Shown piece by piece: positions 15,540 through 25,012 of a stretch of 46,526 bases of DNA. Every line of letters begins with the position of its first letter. Position 1 is the first letter of the stretch. Both the position numbers and the translations under genes were made by a program. The notes under the pieces are model-generated. The model was not told the origin of the DNA. It saw nothing but the letters and a program-made list of their open reading frames with translations, and did no database searches. Source of the stretch: Lachnospiraceae bacterium (GTDB taxonomy: Bacteria; Bacillota; Clostridia; Lachnospirales; Lachnospiraceae). The DNA lies in NCBI GenBank assembly GCA_017561085.1, contig JAFZDQ010000013.1, positions 1 to 46,526 on the forward strand, in the 5' to 3' direction.

Positions 15540-17870
15540 ATGACAGAAGAGATGAAGACGACAACCAAAAAGAGCGTTGTAATTGATGACGGTAAGATTG
15601 AACACATTCAGGAATTCCAAAGTCCCGAGCAATTATACAGGGACCTTATTTTCCGTGTCCGGAAATACCATCCCTCTGACGATATTTCCCTGATTGAGAA
15701 GGCATATCATGTGGCATCCCTTGCCCATAAGGATCAGGTACGAAAGTCAGGAGAGCCTTATATTATTCATCCGCTTTATGTATCTATCATATTGGCTGAT
15801 TTGGAAATGGACAAGGAAACCATTGCCGCAGGACTTTTACATGACGTCATTGAAGATACCATTATGACGGAAGATGAGATTAAGGAGCAGTTCGGCGCTG
15901 ACGTAGCCCTTCTTGTTGACGGTGTTACCAAGTTAGAGCAGCTTCAGATTACCAATGAAAACGGGGACAAAGCATTAGACCGTTTTGAAATGCAGGCTGA
16001 GAATTTACGAAAGATGTTCCTGGCTATGGCCAAGGATATTCGTGTGATTCTGATTAAGCTTGCCGACCGTCTGCACAACATGCGTACCCTCAAGTACAAG
16101 AGTCCCGAAGGTCAGCAGAGAATTGCCAGAGAAACCATGGAAATTTATGCGCCCATCGCTCAAAGGCTGGGTATTTCCAGAATTAAGGTGGAGTTAGATG
16201 ATTTGTCCTTAAAATATCTGGAACCGGAAGCATATTATGATTTGGTGGATAAAATTGCGGTCCGTAAAAGTGTCCGCGAAAAATATATACAGACCATTGT
16301 AGATGAAGTCAGTGAGCATATTTCCAATGCGGGAATCAAAGCCCAGATTGATGGCCGTGTGAAGCATTTCTTCAGTATTTACAAGAAGATGAAGAACCAG
16401 AACAAGACCATTGACCAGATTTATGACCTGTTTGCAGTGCGTATCATTGTAGATTCCGTGAAGGACTGTTATGCGGCGCTTGGTGTCATCCATGAGATGT
16501 ACAAGCCGATTCCCGGGCGTTTCAAAGATTATATTGCCATGCCCAAGGAAAATATGTACCAGTCCCTGCACACGACCTTAATCGGTATCAGCGGACAGCC
16601 TTTTGAAATCCAGATCAGAACCTATGAAATGCACAAGGCGGCAGAATACGGTATTGCGGCCCATTGGAAATACAAGGAAGCCTCCGACGGTAAGAAGGAC
16701 GGTAAAAAGGTTAATTCCGAAGAAGAAAAGCTGACATGGCTTCGTCAGATTTTGGAATGGCAGCGTGATATGTCCGATAACAAGGAATTCATGAATCTGT
16801 TAAAGAGTGACCTTGATTTGTTCTCAGACAGCGTGTATTGCTTTACCCCTACGGGAGAAGTAAAGAACCTGCCGGCAGGCTCTACCCCCATTGACTTTGC
16901 TTACAGCATCCACAGTGCGGTAGGAAATAAGATGATTGGTGCCCGTGTCAACGGCAAACTGGTAACCATTGATTATGAAATCAAGAACGGTGACCGGATT
17001 GAAATCTTAACCTCCCAGAACTCCAAAGGACCAAGCCGCGACTGGCTTTCCGTTGTTAAGAGTACCCAGGCGAAGAATAAAATTAACCAGTGGTTTAAGA
17101 ATGAATTTAAAGAAGAAAATATCATCAAAGGGAAGGAACTTTTACAGAATTATTGCCGTGTGAAGGGAATTAATTCTGTTGATATTTTCAAACAGGAATA
17201 TATGTCACCTATCATGCGTAAGTACGGTTTCCATGACTGGGAAGCAGTGCTTGCGGCGGTTGGTCACGGGGGCCTTAAGGAAGGCCAGATTATCAACCGT
17301 ATGCTGGAGTTATACGAGAAGGACCACAAGGTACCCATGACCAATGAACAGGTACTTGCGGAAGTGGCAGAGAATGCCCAGAATGCAAGACCCGCCCATA
17401 TGCGTTCCAAGAGCGGTATCGTGGTGAAGGGCATTCACGATTTGGCAGTGCGTTTTTCCAAGTGTTGTTCTCCTGTGCCGGGTGATGAGATTGTGGGTTT
17501 TGTGACCAGAGGCCGCGGTGTTTCCATTCACAGAACCGACTGCGTAAATATGATTCATTTACCGGAAATTGAGCGGGAACGTCTGATAGATGCAGAGTGG
17601 GAAGGCTCACCGGATGATATGCATGGTGAAAAGTACCTGGCGGAAATCAAGATTTATGCCAACAACAGAAACGGTCTTTTGGCAGATATATCCAAGGCTC
17701 TTACAGAAAAGGATATTGATATTTTGTCCATGAATACCAGAACCAACAAACAGGGACTGGCGACACTTTCCACATCCTTTGAAATTTCAAGCAGGGATGA
17801 ATTGGTAAGAATCATTGATAAGTTAAGAAGTATCGAAAGCGTAGTGGATATTGAGAGAACCACCGGCTAA
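15540..17870 (+). CDS. rel: Bifunctional (p)ppGpp synthetase/hydrolase, RelA/SpoT family
   Basis: The 776-residue stringent-response enzyme makes and degrades (p)ppGpp at the ribosome. Domains in order: HD hydrolase with His63 and His101-Asp102 in LLHDVIEDT; synthetase with RFKDYIAMPKENMYQSLHT; TGS with VYCFTPTGEV; a conserved Cys region (RFSKCCSPVPGD); and a C-terminal ACT domain (KIYANNRNGLLADISKAL). Both catalytic sites look intact. The ATG at 15540 is chosen because an in-frame TTG at 15471 is itself the promoter -35 box. The ribosome binding site AAGGA is 10 bp upstream. A hydrolase gene follows after 14 bp. Confidence 0.95.
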   Translation: MTEEMKTTTKKSVVIDDGKIEHIQEFQSPEQLYRDLIFRVRKYHPSDDISLIEKAYHVASLAHKDQVRKSGEPYIIHPLYVSIILADLEMDKETIAAGLLHDVIEDTIMTEDEIKEQFGADVALLVDGVTKLEQLQITNENGDKALDRFEMQAENLRKMFLAMAKDIRVILIKLADRLHNMRTLKYKSPEGQQRIARETMEIYAPIAQRLGISRIKVELDDLSLKYLEPEAYYDLVDKIAVRKSVREKYIQTIVDEVSEHISNAGIKAQIDGRVKHFFSIYKKMKNQNKTIDQIYDLFAVRIIVDSVKDCYAALGVIHEMYKPIPGRFKDYIAMPKENMYQSLHTTLIGISGQPFEIQIRTYEMHKAAEYGIAAHWKYKEASDGKKDGKKVNSEEEKLTWLRQILEWQRDMSDNKEFMNLLKSDLDLFSDSVYCFTPTGEVKNLPAGSTPIDFAYSIHSAVGNKMIGARVNGKLVTIDYEIKNGDRIEILTSQNSKGPSRDWLSVVKSTQAKNKINQWFKNEFKEENIIKGKELLQNYCRVKGINSVDIFKQEYMSPIMRKYGFHDWEAVLAAVGHGGLKEGQIINRMLELYEKDHKVPMTNEQVLAEVAENAQNARPAHMRSKSGIVVKGIHDLAVRFSKCCSPVPGDEIVGFVTRGRGVSIHRTDCVNMIHLPEIERERLIDAEWEGSPDDMHGEKYLAEIKIYANNRNGLLADISKALTEKDIDILSMNTRTNKQGLATLSTSFEISSRDELVRIIDKLRSIESVVDIERTTG

Positions 17871-17884
17871 GAAAGGACGCTTAT

Positions 17885-18514
17885 ATGGCAGAGTTAAAAA
17901 TCGGTAAAATAATGATGGGTATGTGTCAGACCAATTGTTATTTTGTATATGAAGAAGGGAAAAAGGACGTGCTCCTTTTTGACCCCGCCGACAGAGGAGA
18001 TTACCTCTACGAGGCATTAAAGGACAAAGGCTTTTTGGTGAAAGCAATTCTGCTTACCCACGGACATTTTGACCATATCTGGGGCGCGGAAAAACTGCGG
18101 GAACTTTCCGGCGCGAAGCTTTATGCTTTTGAAGCAGAAAGAGAACTGTGTGCAGACCCCGGAATGAATATTTCCGCTTCTGCAGGAAGAGCAGTGAGCA
18201 TTGTCCCGGAAGAGTGGTTTGTGGATGGACAGGAAGTAACCTTAAATGATATTACCTTCCGTGCCATTTTGACACCGGGCCATACCGCAGGAAGCGGATG
18301 CTTTTATTTTGAAAAAGATAAGATACTGGTAAGCGGCGATACCTTATTTGAGGGGTCCGTAGGAAGAACGGATTTTCCCACAGGCAGCATGAGCACGCTG
18401 GTACGCTCCATCCGGGAGAAACTGATGATTCTTCCCGAGGATGTAAAAGTATATCCGGGACATGGCGATATGACCACCATCGGATATGAAAAAGATAATA
18501 ATCCTTTTCTTTAA
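17885..18514 (+). CDS. Metallo-beta-lactamase-fold hydrolase, glyoxalase II-like
   Basis: The 209-residue protein has the binuclear metal motif THGHFDH with His59, His61, Asp63 and His64, then TPGHTAGS, SGDTLF and YPGHGD, the pattern of the YcbL/GloB-like branch of the superfamily. Proteins of this group hydrolyse thioesters such as S-lactoylglutathione or related adducts, but many clostridia lack glutathione, so the physiological substrate is open. It sits 14 bp after rel, a pairing also seen in other Firmicutes as far as I recall. AAAGGACG before the ATG serves as ribosome binding site. Confidence 0.85.
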   Translation: MAELKIGKIMMGMCQTNCYFVYEEGKKDVLLFDPADRGDYLYEALKDKGFLVKAILLTHGHFDHIWGAEKLRELSGAKLYAFEAERELCADPGMNISASAGRAVSIVPEEWFVDGQEVTLNDITFRAILTPGHTAGSGCFYFEKDKILVSGDTLFEGSVGRTDFPTGSMSTLVRSIREKLMILPEDVKVYPGHGDMTTIGYEKDNNPFL

Positions 18515-18575
18515 AGAAGCAGGATTAAAAATAGATAAAAATACCCATAAAATAAAACAAAAGAGAGGATTACAA

Positions 18576-19763
18576 ATGAGCAAGAAATTATTATTGAGTT
18601 TTGTGGCAGCACTTACAATGACTATGTTATTTACCGGTTGCGGCAAAAAAGAAGAAGCATCGGCTGAAGTTCAGCCCCCCGTAGTAGAGAAGGTAGAAAT
18701 TGTAACACCTGAACCTACAGAAGAACCTACCCCTGAACCGACTGAAGAACCCGGTCCGGCTATCATCGAAGAAAGAGAAGTAGTTGATGGTAAGATGCAG
18801 AGTTTCCTTACCGGTGAATGGAAGGATGAAGCAGTAGTAAACAGAAGACCCATCGCAGTAATGATTCCCAATAATACCCCTGCAATGCCCCAGTATGGTC
18901 TCGGTAAGGCAAGTATTATTTATGAAGCACCTGTAGAAGGCCGTATTACCAGATTAATGGCAGTTATTGAAGATTTTGATGACCTTGACAGAGTAGGTCC
19001 CGTTCGAAGCAGCCGTGACTATTATGTATATCAGGCTATGGGATATCAGGCAATTTATTGTAACTGGGGTCTTGCAAGACCTTATGTAGAAGAACTGATT
19101 AACCGTGATACCGTTCAGAACATCAGTGCTGCGGTAGAAGGTATTTATAAGCCTGCAAACGAAGCTTACGGCAGAGTAAAGCGTCCCGGAAAGGCAACTG
19201 AATTTACCGGTTACCTGTTTATTGACGGTATGTTAGATGCAGCAGAGCGTCTTGGTTATACTTGGGAATATGATGAGCAGCATGTACCTCCTTTTACTTT
19301 TGCAGCGGATGGTGTGCTTGCACAGAGCAATTACGAAGATGCAGAAACTGCTACCATGATTTATCCCGGCGGAAAAGAATCCAACAAGAGCGGATACGGT
19401 ATCAACAATCCTTATTTCGAGTATAACGAAGAAGAAAATGCATACTACCGTTTCCAGGATGATGCTCCCCAGATTGATGAATTTGACGGAAGCCAGCTTA
19501 AGGTTTCAAACGTAGTATTCCAGTATTGCCACGGTGAAGTACGTGATGCAAAGGACTACCTTGCATTCGGCGTTCACGGTGAAGGTGATGCCATCGTATT
19601 TACCGGCGGTAAGGTAATTAAGGGTAAATGGATGCGTTATGACGGAGATGCAACTCCTGCAAAATTCTTTGATGAAAACGGCGAAGAAGTAATTTTCAAT
19701 CAGGGAAGTACTTGGGTATGTAACATCTGGCAGGAATACAGCGACGTTGTAGAATACAACTAA
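18576..19763 (+). CDS. DUF3048 (YerB-like) lipoprotein
   Basis: The 395-residue exported lipoprotein begins with a basic N-terminus and hydrophobic helix ending in the lipobox LFTGC. After the lipid-anchored Cys comes a Pro/Thr/Glu tether with repeated TPEPTEEP units (about residues 45-65), then a DUF3048 domain (RPIAVMIPNN, GRITRLMAVIEDFDDLDRVGPVRSSRDYY). B. subtilis YerB is the best known relative; its molecular function is not established. The ATG at 18576 is chosen because GAGAGGA lies upstream and it gives a clean signal peptide; an upstream in-frame ATG at 18486 overlaps the hydrolase gene. A terminator follows. Confidence 0.9.
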   Translation: MSKKLLLSFVAALTMTMLFTGCGKKEEASAEVQPPVVEKVEIVTPEPTEEPTPEPTEEPGPAIIEEREVVDGKMQSFLTGEWKDEAVVNRRPIAVMIPNNTPAMPQYGLGKASIIYEAPVEGRITRLMAVIEDFDDLDRVGPVRSSRDYYVYQAMGYQAIYCNWGLARPYVEELINRDTVQNISAAVEGIYKPANEAYGRVKRPGKATEFTGYLFIDGMLDAAERLGYTWEYDEQHVPPFTFAADGVLAQSNYEDAETATMIYPGGKESNKSGYGINNPYFEYNEEENAYYRFQDDAPQIDEFDGSQLKVSNVVFQYCHGEVRDAKDYLAFGVHGEGDAIVFTGGKVIKGKWMRYDGDATPAKFFDENGEEVIFNQGSTWVCNIWQEYSDVVEYN

Positions 19764-19787
19764 ACAGTTTATGAATTAGTCAAAAAG

Positions 19788-19824
19788 AAAGATTGCACTT
19801 CGGAATGAAGCGCAATCTTTTTTT
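19788..19824 (+). terminator. Intrinsic terminator after the DUF3048 gene
   Basis: AAAGATTGC-A-CTTC (19788-19801) pairs with GAAG-C-GCAATCTTT (19807-19820), one A/C mismatch, loop GGAAT, followed by a T run. Confidence 0.85.
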
Positions 19825-19839
19825 GTGTAACAGTACTTC

Positions 19840-19868
19840 TTTACAAGAAAACGCAAATCTTTTATAAT
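19840..19868 (+). promoter_or_regulatory. glmS promoter
   Basis: TTTACA (19840-19845), 17-bp spacer, TATAAT (19863-19868). Transcription should start near 19875, about 60 nt before the ribozyme cleavage site. Confidence 0.7.
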
Positions 19869-19931
19869 TTCTTTTGGAACCTTGAAAACTTAAGAAAGAT
19901 ATAGTTTCTATCAACTGTTATTGTTTTCCTC

Positions 19932-20135
19932 ATTTAGCGCCATGAGCCTTAGCTGACCGTAGGCCGGTTTTAAGGATGACGAGGAGAAGGGTTATCGAAA
20001 ATTCGGCGGACGCCCTTCCGCATGTTCCGGTGCGAGATAAGACGGCAAATATGCAGGTAACTGCAAAACAAATACGTCTTAACGGAAGAGGATTCATCAA
20101 AAGAAGATGAAAATATCATGATAATAAGACCCCGG
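19932..20135 (+). ncRNA. glmS ribozyme/riboswitch
   Basis: The glmS leader carries the ribozyme core: the cleavage-site context A/GCGCC with the cut expected between A19936 and G19937, the conserved block GACGAGGAGAAGGGTTATCG split by pairing arms from 19968, the following AATTCGGCGGACGCCCTTCC region, and the downstream P3-P4 part. On binding glucosamine-6-phosphate the RNA cuts itself and the glmS message is degraded. It occupies most of the 427-bp gap before glmS. The 3' boundary is approximate; 20136-20190 holds only leader and the start region. Confidence 0.93.
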
Positions 20136-20190
20136 CAAGGAAATAAATATACTGACCGGGAAGCATATAGAAAGATGAGGAAAAGAATAA

Positions 20191-22008
20191 ATGTGTGGAA
20201 TTATAGGATATACGGGAAACAGGGAAGCTGGGAGTATTTTGGCGGATGCATTGGAACTTTTAGAATACAGAGGCTATGACAGCGCCGGAATTGCCCTAAG
20301 CAAAAAAGACGGCGTACAGGTCATTAAGTGCGCCGGACGAGTTAAGGAACTGCGGAAACGAATGCAGGAAGCGAAGACAGATGCTGTCTGTGGCATGGGG
20401 CACACCAGATGGGCTACCCATGGCGGTGTCAGTGACGTAAATGCGCATCCTCACCGGTTTGGAGCAGTAACGGTAATTCATAACGGTATCATCGAGAATT
20501 ATCAGGAACTGACGGAGAAGTATGGGCTGAATGGAAAACTGGTATCGCAGACAGATTCGGAAGTGGTAGCGGCGATGCTTTCCCATTATTATCAAAACGA
20601 CCCCTATGCGGCAATCCGCAAAACGGTATTGAAACTAAAGGGCACCTTTGCCCTGGCGGTGATGTTTGATGATATTCCCGGTAAAATATTTGCCATTAGA
20701 AACGTAAGTCCCATTGTGGCGGCAAAGATAGACGGCGGCGCGGTATTTTCTTCGGATGTGGCAGCGCTTTCTGCTTATACCGACCGATACTTTGTGTTGC
20801 CGGAGTTTCATATTGCCTGCTTCGGAAAAGAAGGAATTGAGCTGTACGACCTTTCCGGAGAAGCAGCAGAGCCGGAATATATGACGGTGGATTGGGATAC
20901 CTCCCGCAGCGACAAAGGCGGTTATCCGTTTTTTATGGAAAAAGAAATCATGGAGCAGCCGGCCGTAATCAGGGAGACCATTCAGACCTACTTAAAAGAC
21001 GGCGTGCCGGATTTTAGCGAAGGCCAAATCCCGGACAGCGTTTTTCGGGAATGTAAGAGAATTTGTGTCATTGCCTGCGGAACGGCCATGCATGCCGGAT
21101 TGGTAGGTAAGAGTCTGATTCAGTCTATGATTGGTATCCATGTGGATGTGGTGATGGCTTCTGAATTTATGTACAATGATCCGGTCGTGGATCCGGATAC
21201 GTTGGTGCTGGCAATTTCCCAGTCCGGAGAAACCATTGATACGCTGGAGGCATTGAAATTTGCGAAGAAATGCGGGGCAACCTGTATTTCGGTTGTGAAT
21301 GTAAAGGGCTCGTCCATTGCGGTTAACAGTAAGTACGTGATTTATACCTGCGCAGGACCGGAGATAGCGGTAGCAAGTACCAAGGCGTATACCACCCAAT
21401 TGGCGGTTTTGTACCTGCTTACGGCAAGAATGGCAATGGCAAGAAACCTGTGGGATGGGGCGCGTTTGGAAGGTTATATCAGCGAACTTGTACGCGTACC
21501 TATGGTGGTGGAAGAAGTGCTTGAGAGGAAGGATGAAATCCATCATCTGGCAGGCAGTATGCTTGGAGCAAAGGATGTGTTTATGATAGGCAGAGGCCTT
21601 GATTATTCCATTCTTTTGGAAGGGTCACTGAAATTAAAGGAAGTATCCTATATTCATTCCGAGGCTTATGCCTCCGGAGAGTTAAAGCACGGTACCATTG
21701 CACTTATTACCCGGGAAACTCCGGTACTGGCAGTGGTTACCCAGGAGAAACTAAAAAGTAAGGAACTTTCCAACATAAAAGAAGTACAATCCAGAGGAGC
21801 GAAGGTGATTCTGCTGATTAAGGGGGAGGATCTTCCAAAGGAGGATTATTCCTTTGAACAAATCTTTAAATTACCCCGGATGGAGGATGAGTTTATGGTC
21901 ATTCCCACCTCAGTAGTACTGCAGCTTCTGGCTTACTATGTATCTGCGGATAAAGGACTGGATGTAGATAAACCGAGAAACCTGGCGAAGGTAGTAACGG
22001 TAGAATAA
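20191..22008 (+). CDS. glmS: Glutamine--fructose-6-phosphate aminotransferase (isomerizing)
   Basis: GlmS makes glucosamine-6-phosphate from fructose-6-phosphate and glutamine, the entry to peptidoglycan amino sugars. The 605-residue length is standard. It begins MCGIIGY, so Cys2 becomes the N-terminal nucleophile of the class II glutaminase domain (with HTRWATHG and HNGIIENY). Two SIS sugar-isomerase domains follow (ISQSGETIDT, CAGPEIAVASTKAYT, SEAYASGELKHG), and the C-terminus ends DKPRNLAKVVTVE as is typical. It is monocistronic: own promoter, ribozyme leader and terminator. Confidence 0.98.
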   Translation: MCGIIGYTGNREAGSILADALELLEYRGYDSAGIALSKKDGVQVIKCAGRVKELRKRMQEAKTDAVCGMGHTRWATHGGVSDVNAHPHRFGAVTVIHNGIIENYQELTEKYGLNGKLVSQTDSEVVAAMLSHYYQNDPYAAIRKTVLKLKGTFALAVMFDDIPGKIFAIRNVSPIVAAKIDGGAVFSSDVAALSAYTDRYFVLPEFHIACFGKEGIELYDLSGEAAEPEYMTVDWDTSRSDKGGYPFFMEKEIMEQPAVIRETIQTYLKDGVPDFSEGQIPDSVFRECKRICVIACGTAMHAGLVGKSLIQSMIGIHVDVVMASEFMYNDPVVDPDTLVLAISQSGETIDTLEALKFAKKCGATCISVVNVKGSSIAVNSKYVIYTCAGPEIAVASTKAYTTQLAVLYLLTARMAMARNLWDGARLEGYISELVRVPMVVEEVLERKDEIHHLAGSMLGAKDVFMIGRGLDYSILLEGSLKLKEVSYIHSEAYASGELKHGTIALITRETPVLAVVTQEKLKSKELSNIKEVQSRGAKVILLIKGEDLPKEDYSFEQIFKLPRMEDEFMVIPTSVVLQLLAYYVSADKGLDVDKPRNLAKVVTVE

Positions 22009-22042
22009 AAATCAGAGGATAGCAATAACAGTGAAAGGTTCC

Positions 22043-22085
22043 AAAAGCACAGGCCCGTCGTAAGATTAGCCTGTGCTTTTTCTTT
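22043..22085 (+). terminator. Intrinsic terminator after glmS
   Basis: AAAAGCACAGGC (22043-22054) pairs perfectly with GCCTGTGCTTTT (22069-22080), followed by TCTTT. Confidence 0.9.
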
Positions 22086-22135
22086 ATGGGAAATTTCCAT
22101 GGAATAAAATGCGAAGATTCTTTTTATAAAATATA

Positions 22136-22165
22136 TTGGTATGCGGTACAAAAGTCTGTTATACT
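22136..22165 (+). promoter_or_regulatory. Candidate promoter for hemZ and downstream genes
   Basis: TTGGTA (22136-22141), an 18-bp spacer and TATACT (22160-22165), about 37 bp before the hemZ ATG. Confidence 0.5.
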
Positions 22166-22201
22166 TAAAGGCAGTAACTACGGAAAGAAAAGGATAGGAT
22201 A

Positions 22202-23683
22202 ATGGAAGAAAAATTGATTGCGGTTATGTTAGATAAGGCCGGTTTTGAATATGATGTACATTCTCTGGTTAAGGCTTTTTTCCCGGAGTGTGATGTGAAG
22301 GTCTTTGTGGAGGGCGAAAAAGAAGTTGCATCCACAGAGGGGCTTCCGGATATTTCCCTCCGTTTTGAAAAAGACAGTATTTTAATGGGTGTGGTCAAGG
22401 TAAGTGAAGAAAAAAGCGACTCCCGGTTTCATGGGTTTAAGATTCCGATAGAAGATACGATGGAACGGGCGGAAGTAAAGAATTGCCTGAAGCAGTTGAT
22501 TTATACCGTTCTGGCGGAGTTTTGCGGCAGACACCTGCCCTGGGGAACCCTTACGGGAATCCGGCCCACCAAAATTCCTATGACCATGCTGGAAGAGGGA
22601 AAGGATGAGGCTGAAATCTTATCCTACATGCAGGATACTTACTTTATCAGCAGGGAAAAGGGAGAACTTTCGATTGACATAGCCAAAAGAGAAAAAGAAC
22701 TGCTTTCCACCCTTCATTATGAAGACGGTTACAGTCTTTATATCGGGATTCCTTTTTGTCCCACCACCTGCTTATATTGCTCCTTTACCTCTTATCCCAT
22801 TGTTTCCTGGAAAAAGAGAATGGAAGAATATTTAAAAGCCCTTGAAAAGGAGATTGCATTTACCGCAGAGTTTTACGGCCATAGAATTCTGGATACGGTT
22901 TACATTGGTGGCGGTACCCCTACTACATTAGAGGCAGAGGAACTTGACCGGTTACTTGGATATTTGAAAGAAAAACTGGACTTTAGCCACGTGAAGGAAT
23001 TTACCGTGGAAGCCGGAAGAGCAGACAGCATCACAAGAGAAAAACTGGAAGTGTTGAAGAAATGGGGCGTTACCAGAATTTCCGTCAATCCCCAGACCAT
23101 GCATGATAAAACCCTTCAGCTCATCGGAAGACGTCACACGGTAGAGCAGGTAAAAGAGGCTTATGCGCTTGCCAAGGAAGTTGGCTTTGAAAATATTAAC
23201 ATGGACCTGATTTTAGGACTTCCCGGAGAAGGGGCGGAAGAAGTGGCCGAGACCATCCGTGAAGTAAAACAGCTGGCACCGGATTCCCTGACAGCCCATT
23301 CTCTTGCAATTAAACGGGGCTCAAGGCTTTATCAGTGGATAGAAGAGCATGGAATCAGTGCCCTGAATAATACCGATGAAACCATGGAAATTGCGGCCGG
23401 TGGTGCGCAGGAAATGGATATGGTACCGTATTATTTGTACCGGCAAAAAAATATGTCCGGAAATTTTGAAAATGTAGGATATGCCAAAGAAGGCAAGTTC
23501 GGCATTTACAATATTTTGATTATGGAAGAGAAGCAGACCATTATCGCCCTGGGTGCAGGCTCCATTACCAAGCGTGTCTACGCAGACGGCAGGATTGAGC
23601 GTTGCGACAATGTGAAGGATGTTTCCCTCTATATCGAAAAAATAGATGAAATGATTGAAAGAAAAAGAAAACTGCTTTCCTGA
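22202..23683 (+). CDS. hemZ: HemZ-like radical SAM protein (oxygen-independent coproporphyrinogen oxidase family)
   Basis: The 493-residue protein has the HemN/HemZ iron-sulfur signature Cys186-x3-Cys190-x2-Cys193 in PFCPTTCLYCSF, then IGGGTPTTL, RISVNPQTM and LILGLPGEG of the radical SAM barrel. The long N-terminal region (1-175) with GTLTGIRPTK is characteristic of HemZ. HemZ is annotated as coproporphyrinogen III dehydrogenase; however, many HemN-like proteins are heme chaperones or act on other substrates, and no other heme genes are here. AAGGATAGGATA provides a weak ribosome binding site. DUF1576 follows after 15 bp. Confidence 0.85.
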   Translation: MEEKLIAVMLDKAGFEYDVHSLVKAFFPECDVKVFVEGEKEVASTEGLPDISLRFEKDSILMGVVKVSEEKSDSRFHGFKIPIEDTMERAEVKNCLKQLIYTVLAEFCGRHLPWGTLTGIRPTKIPMTMLEEGKDEAEILSYMQDTYFISREKGELSIDIAKREKELLSTLHYEDGYSLYIGIPFCPTTCLYCSFTSYPIVSWKKRMEEYLKALEKEIAFTAEFYGHRILDTVYIGGGTPTTLEAEELDRLLGYLKEKLDFSHVKEFTVEAGRADSITREKLEVLKKWGVTRISVNPQTMHDKTLQLIGRRHTVEQVKEAYALAKEVGFENINMDLILGLPGEGAEEVAETIREVKQLAPDSLTAHSLAIKRGSRLYQWIEEHGISALNNTDETMEIAAGGAQEMDMVPYYLYRQKNMSGNFENVGYAKEGKFGIYNILIMEEKQTIIALGAGSITKRVYADGRIERCDNVKDVSLYIEKIDEMIERKRKLLS

Positions 23684-23698
23684 TAGGATGGGTTATTT

Positions 23699-25012
23699 AT
23701 GAAAAAGTTACATTTAAAAGTTAAGGGAAATGAATTAAAACTGTTTAGCCTGTTTACCATGATGTTACTGTTTGGTACAGCAATCCTGATGGAACGTCCG
23801 ATGGGGCTTATCCGGGGAATGGTAACAATCATAAGCTCCAGAGACACATTAATAACAGACTATTTTGAACTTTCCTCTTATGGTGCAGCCTTTTTTAATG
23901 CGGCACTGGTTACGGCATCGGCAATGCTGATGCTTCATAAGTTAAAAATTCATTATTCCGGTTTGACGATGGCAGTCTTGTTTATTAATATCGGCTTTGC
24001 CCTTTTTGGCAAAAACCCCATTAATGTGCTGCCCATCATCATAGGAACCGCTATTTATGCGCGGGTGCACAAGGTGCCGGTGAGCCGTTATGTATATACG
24101 GCACTGTTTGGTTCCTGTTTATCACCGCTTGTTACGGAAATGGGTTACCTGCTTCCGTTTCCGGCAATTGTGAATTTCCTGCTGGCGATGGTAATCGGCC
24201 TTTTTGTTGGGTTCATTTTACCGCCGTTGGCAACGCATACTGCGTCTATGCATATGGGTTATAATCTGTTAAACATGGGCTTTGCGGCAGGAATTTTAGC
24301 CTTTGTGATTGTATGTGTGTTACAGTCTGTGGGACTTAGCTGTAACAGCGTATTTATCTGGAAGGCAGGCAGACCGATGTTTTTGGTCATCGGTTTGTAC
24401 GGATTCTTCCTGTTGACATCACTGCTTGGTTTTTGGATGAACGGAAACAGCATGAAAGGACTGCGGCATTTGTTAAAGCATCCCGGCCGTGCGGTAGCTG
24501 ACTTTATAATGATGGACGGCGAAGGCGTGACCTTAATCAACATGGGAATGGTAGGTGCGGTAGGCCTTACTTATATTCTGTTAATCGGAGGCGATTTGTC
24601 AGGTCCCGTAGTGGGTGCTATTTTGTCCGCATACGGGTTTGGTGCATTCGGTGTGCATGTAAGAAACTATATCCCGGTTATGATTGGTGTTTTTTCATCA
24701 ACTTTATTTACCGATTATGCGGCCAAAGACCCGGGCATGCAGTTGGCAGCAGTATTTGCCTATGGTCTGGCACCGGTTGCGGGTCAGTTCGGCATCGTTG
24801 CCGGTTTGATAGCAGGTATCTTACATGCGGCAGTGGTGGTTTGTTCTTCTGCCTTATACGGCGGTTTAAACCTGTATAATAACGGCTTTAGTACGGGTCT
24901 GGTGGCCATTGTTATGGTTCCCATGCTGGAAAGCTTTATGAACAGCGGATTTATGGGACAGATGCAGAAAAAAAGAATGCAAAGAAAAAAACAAAGTGAG
25001 GATAAAGTATGA
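23699..25012 (+). CDS. DUF1576 polytopic membrane protein
   Basis: The 437-residue protein has about ten to eleven hydrophobic helices. Conserved-looking blocks include FGKNPINVLPIIIG, FVGFILPPLATH-MHMGYNLLNMGFAAG (loop and helix) and AVFAYGLAPVAGQFG. The sequence matches what I know as DUF1576, a clostridial family with no assigned function; the small-residue-rich repeats (VGAILSAYGFGAFG) suggest a transporter or channel. The start follows AGGATGGG and the stop overlaps the next start as ATGA, implying translational coupling to the small protein downstream. Confidence 0.75.
   Translation: MKKLHLKVKGNELKLFSLFTMMLLFGTAILMERPMGLIRGMVTIISSRDTLITDYFELSSYGAAFFNAALVTASAMLMLHKLKIHYSGLTMAVLFINIGFALFGKNPINVLPIIIGTAIYARVHKVPVSRYVYTALFGSCLSPLVTEMGYLLPFPAIVNFLLAMVIGLFVGFILPPLATHTASMHMGYNLLNMGFAAGILAFVIVCVLQSVGLSCNSVFIWKAGRPMFLVIGLYGFFLLTSLLGFWMNGNSMKGLRHLLKHPGRAVADFIMMDGEGVTLINMGMVGAVGLTYILLIGGDLSGPVVGAILSAYGFGAFGVHVRNYIPVMIGVFSSTLFTDYAAKDPGMQLAAVFAYGLAPVAGQFGIVAGLIAGILHAAVVVCSSALYGGLNLYNNGFSTGLVAIVMVPMLESFMNSGFMGQMQKKRMQRKKQSEDKV

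Noticed and set aside
18486-18575. Earlier ATG start for the DUF3048 lipoprotein
   Set aside because: It overlaps the upstream hydrolase gene and would bury the signal peptide behind 30 charged residues.
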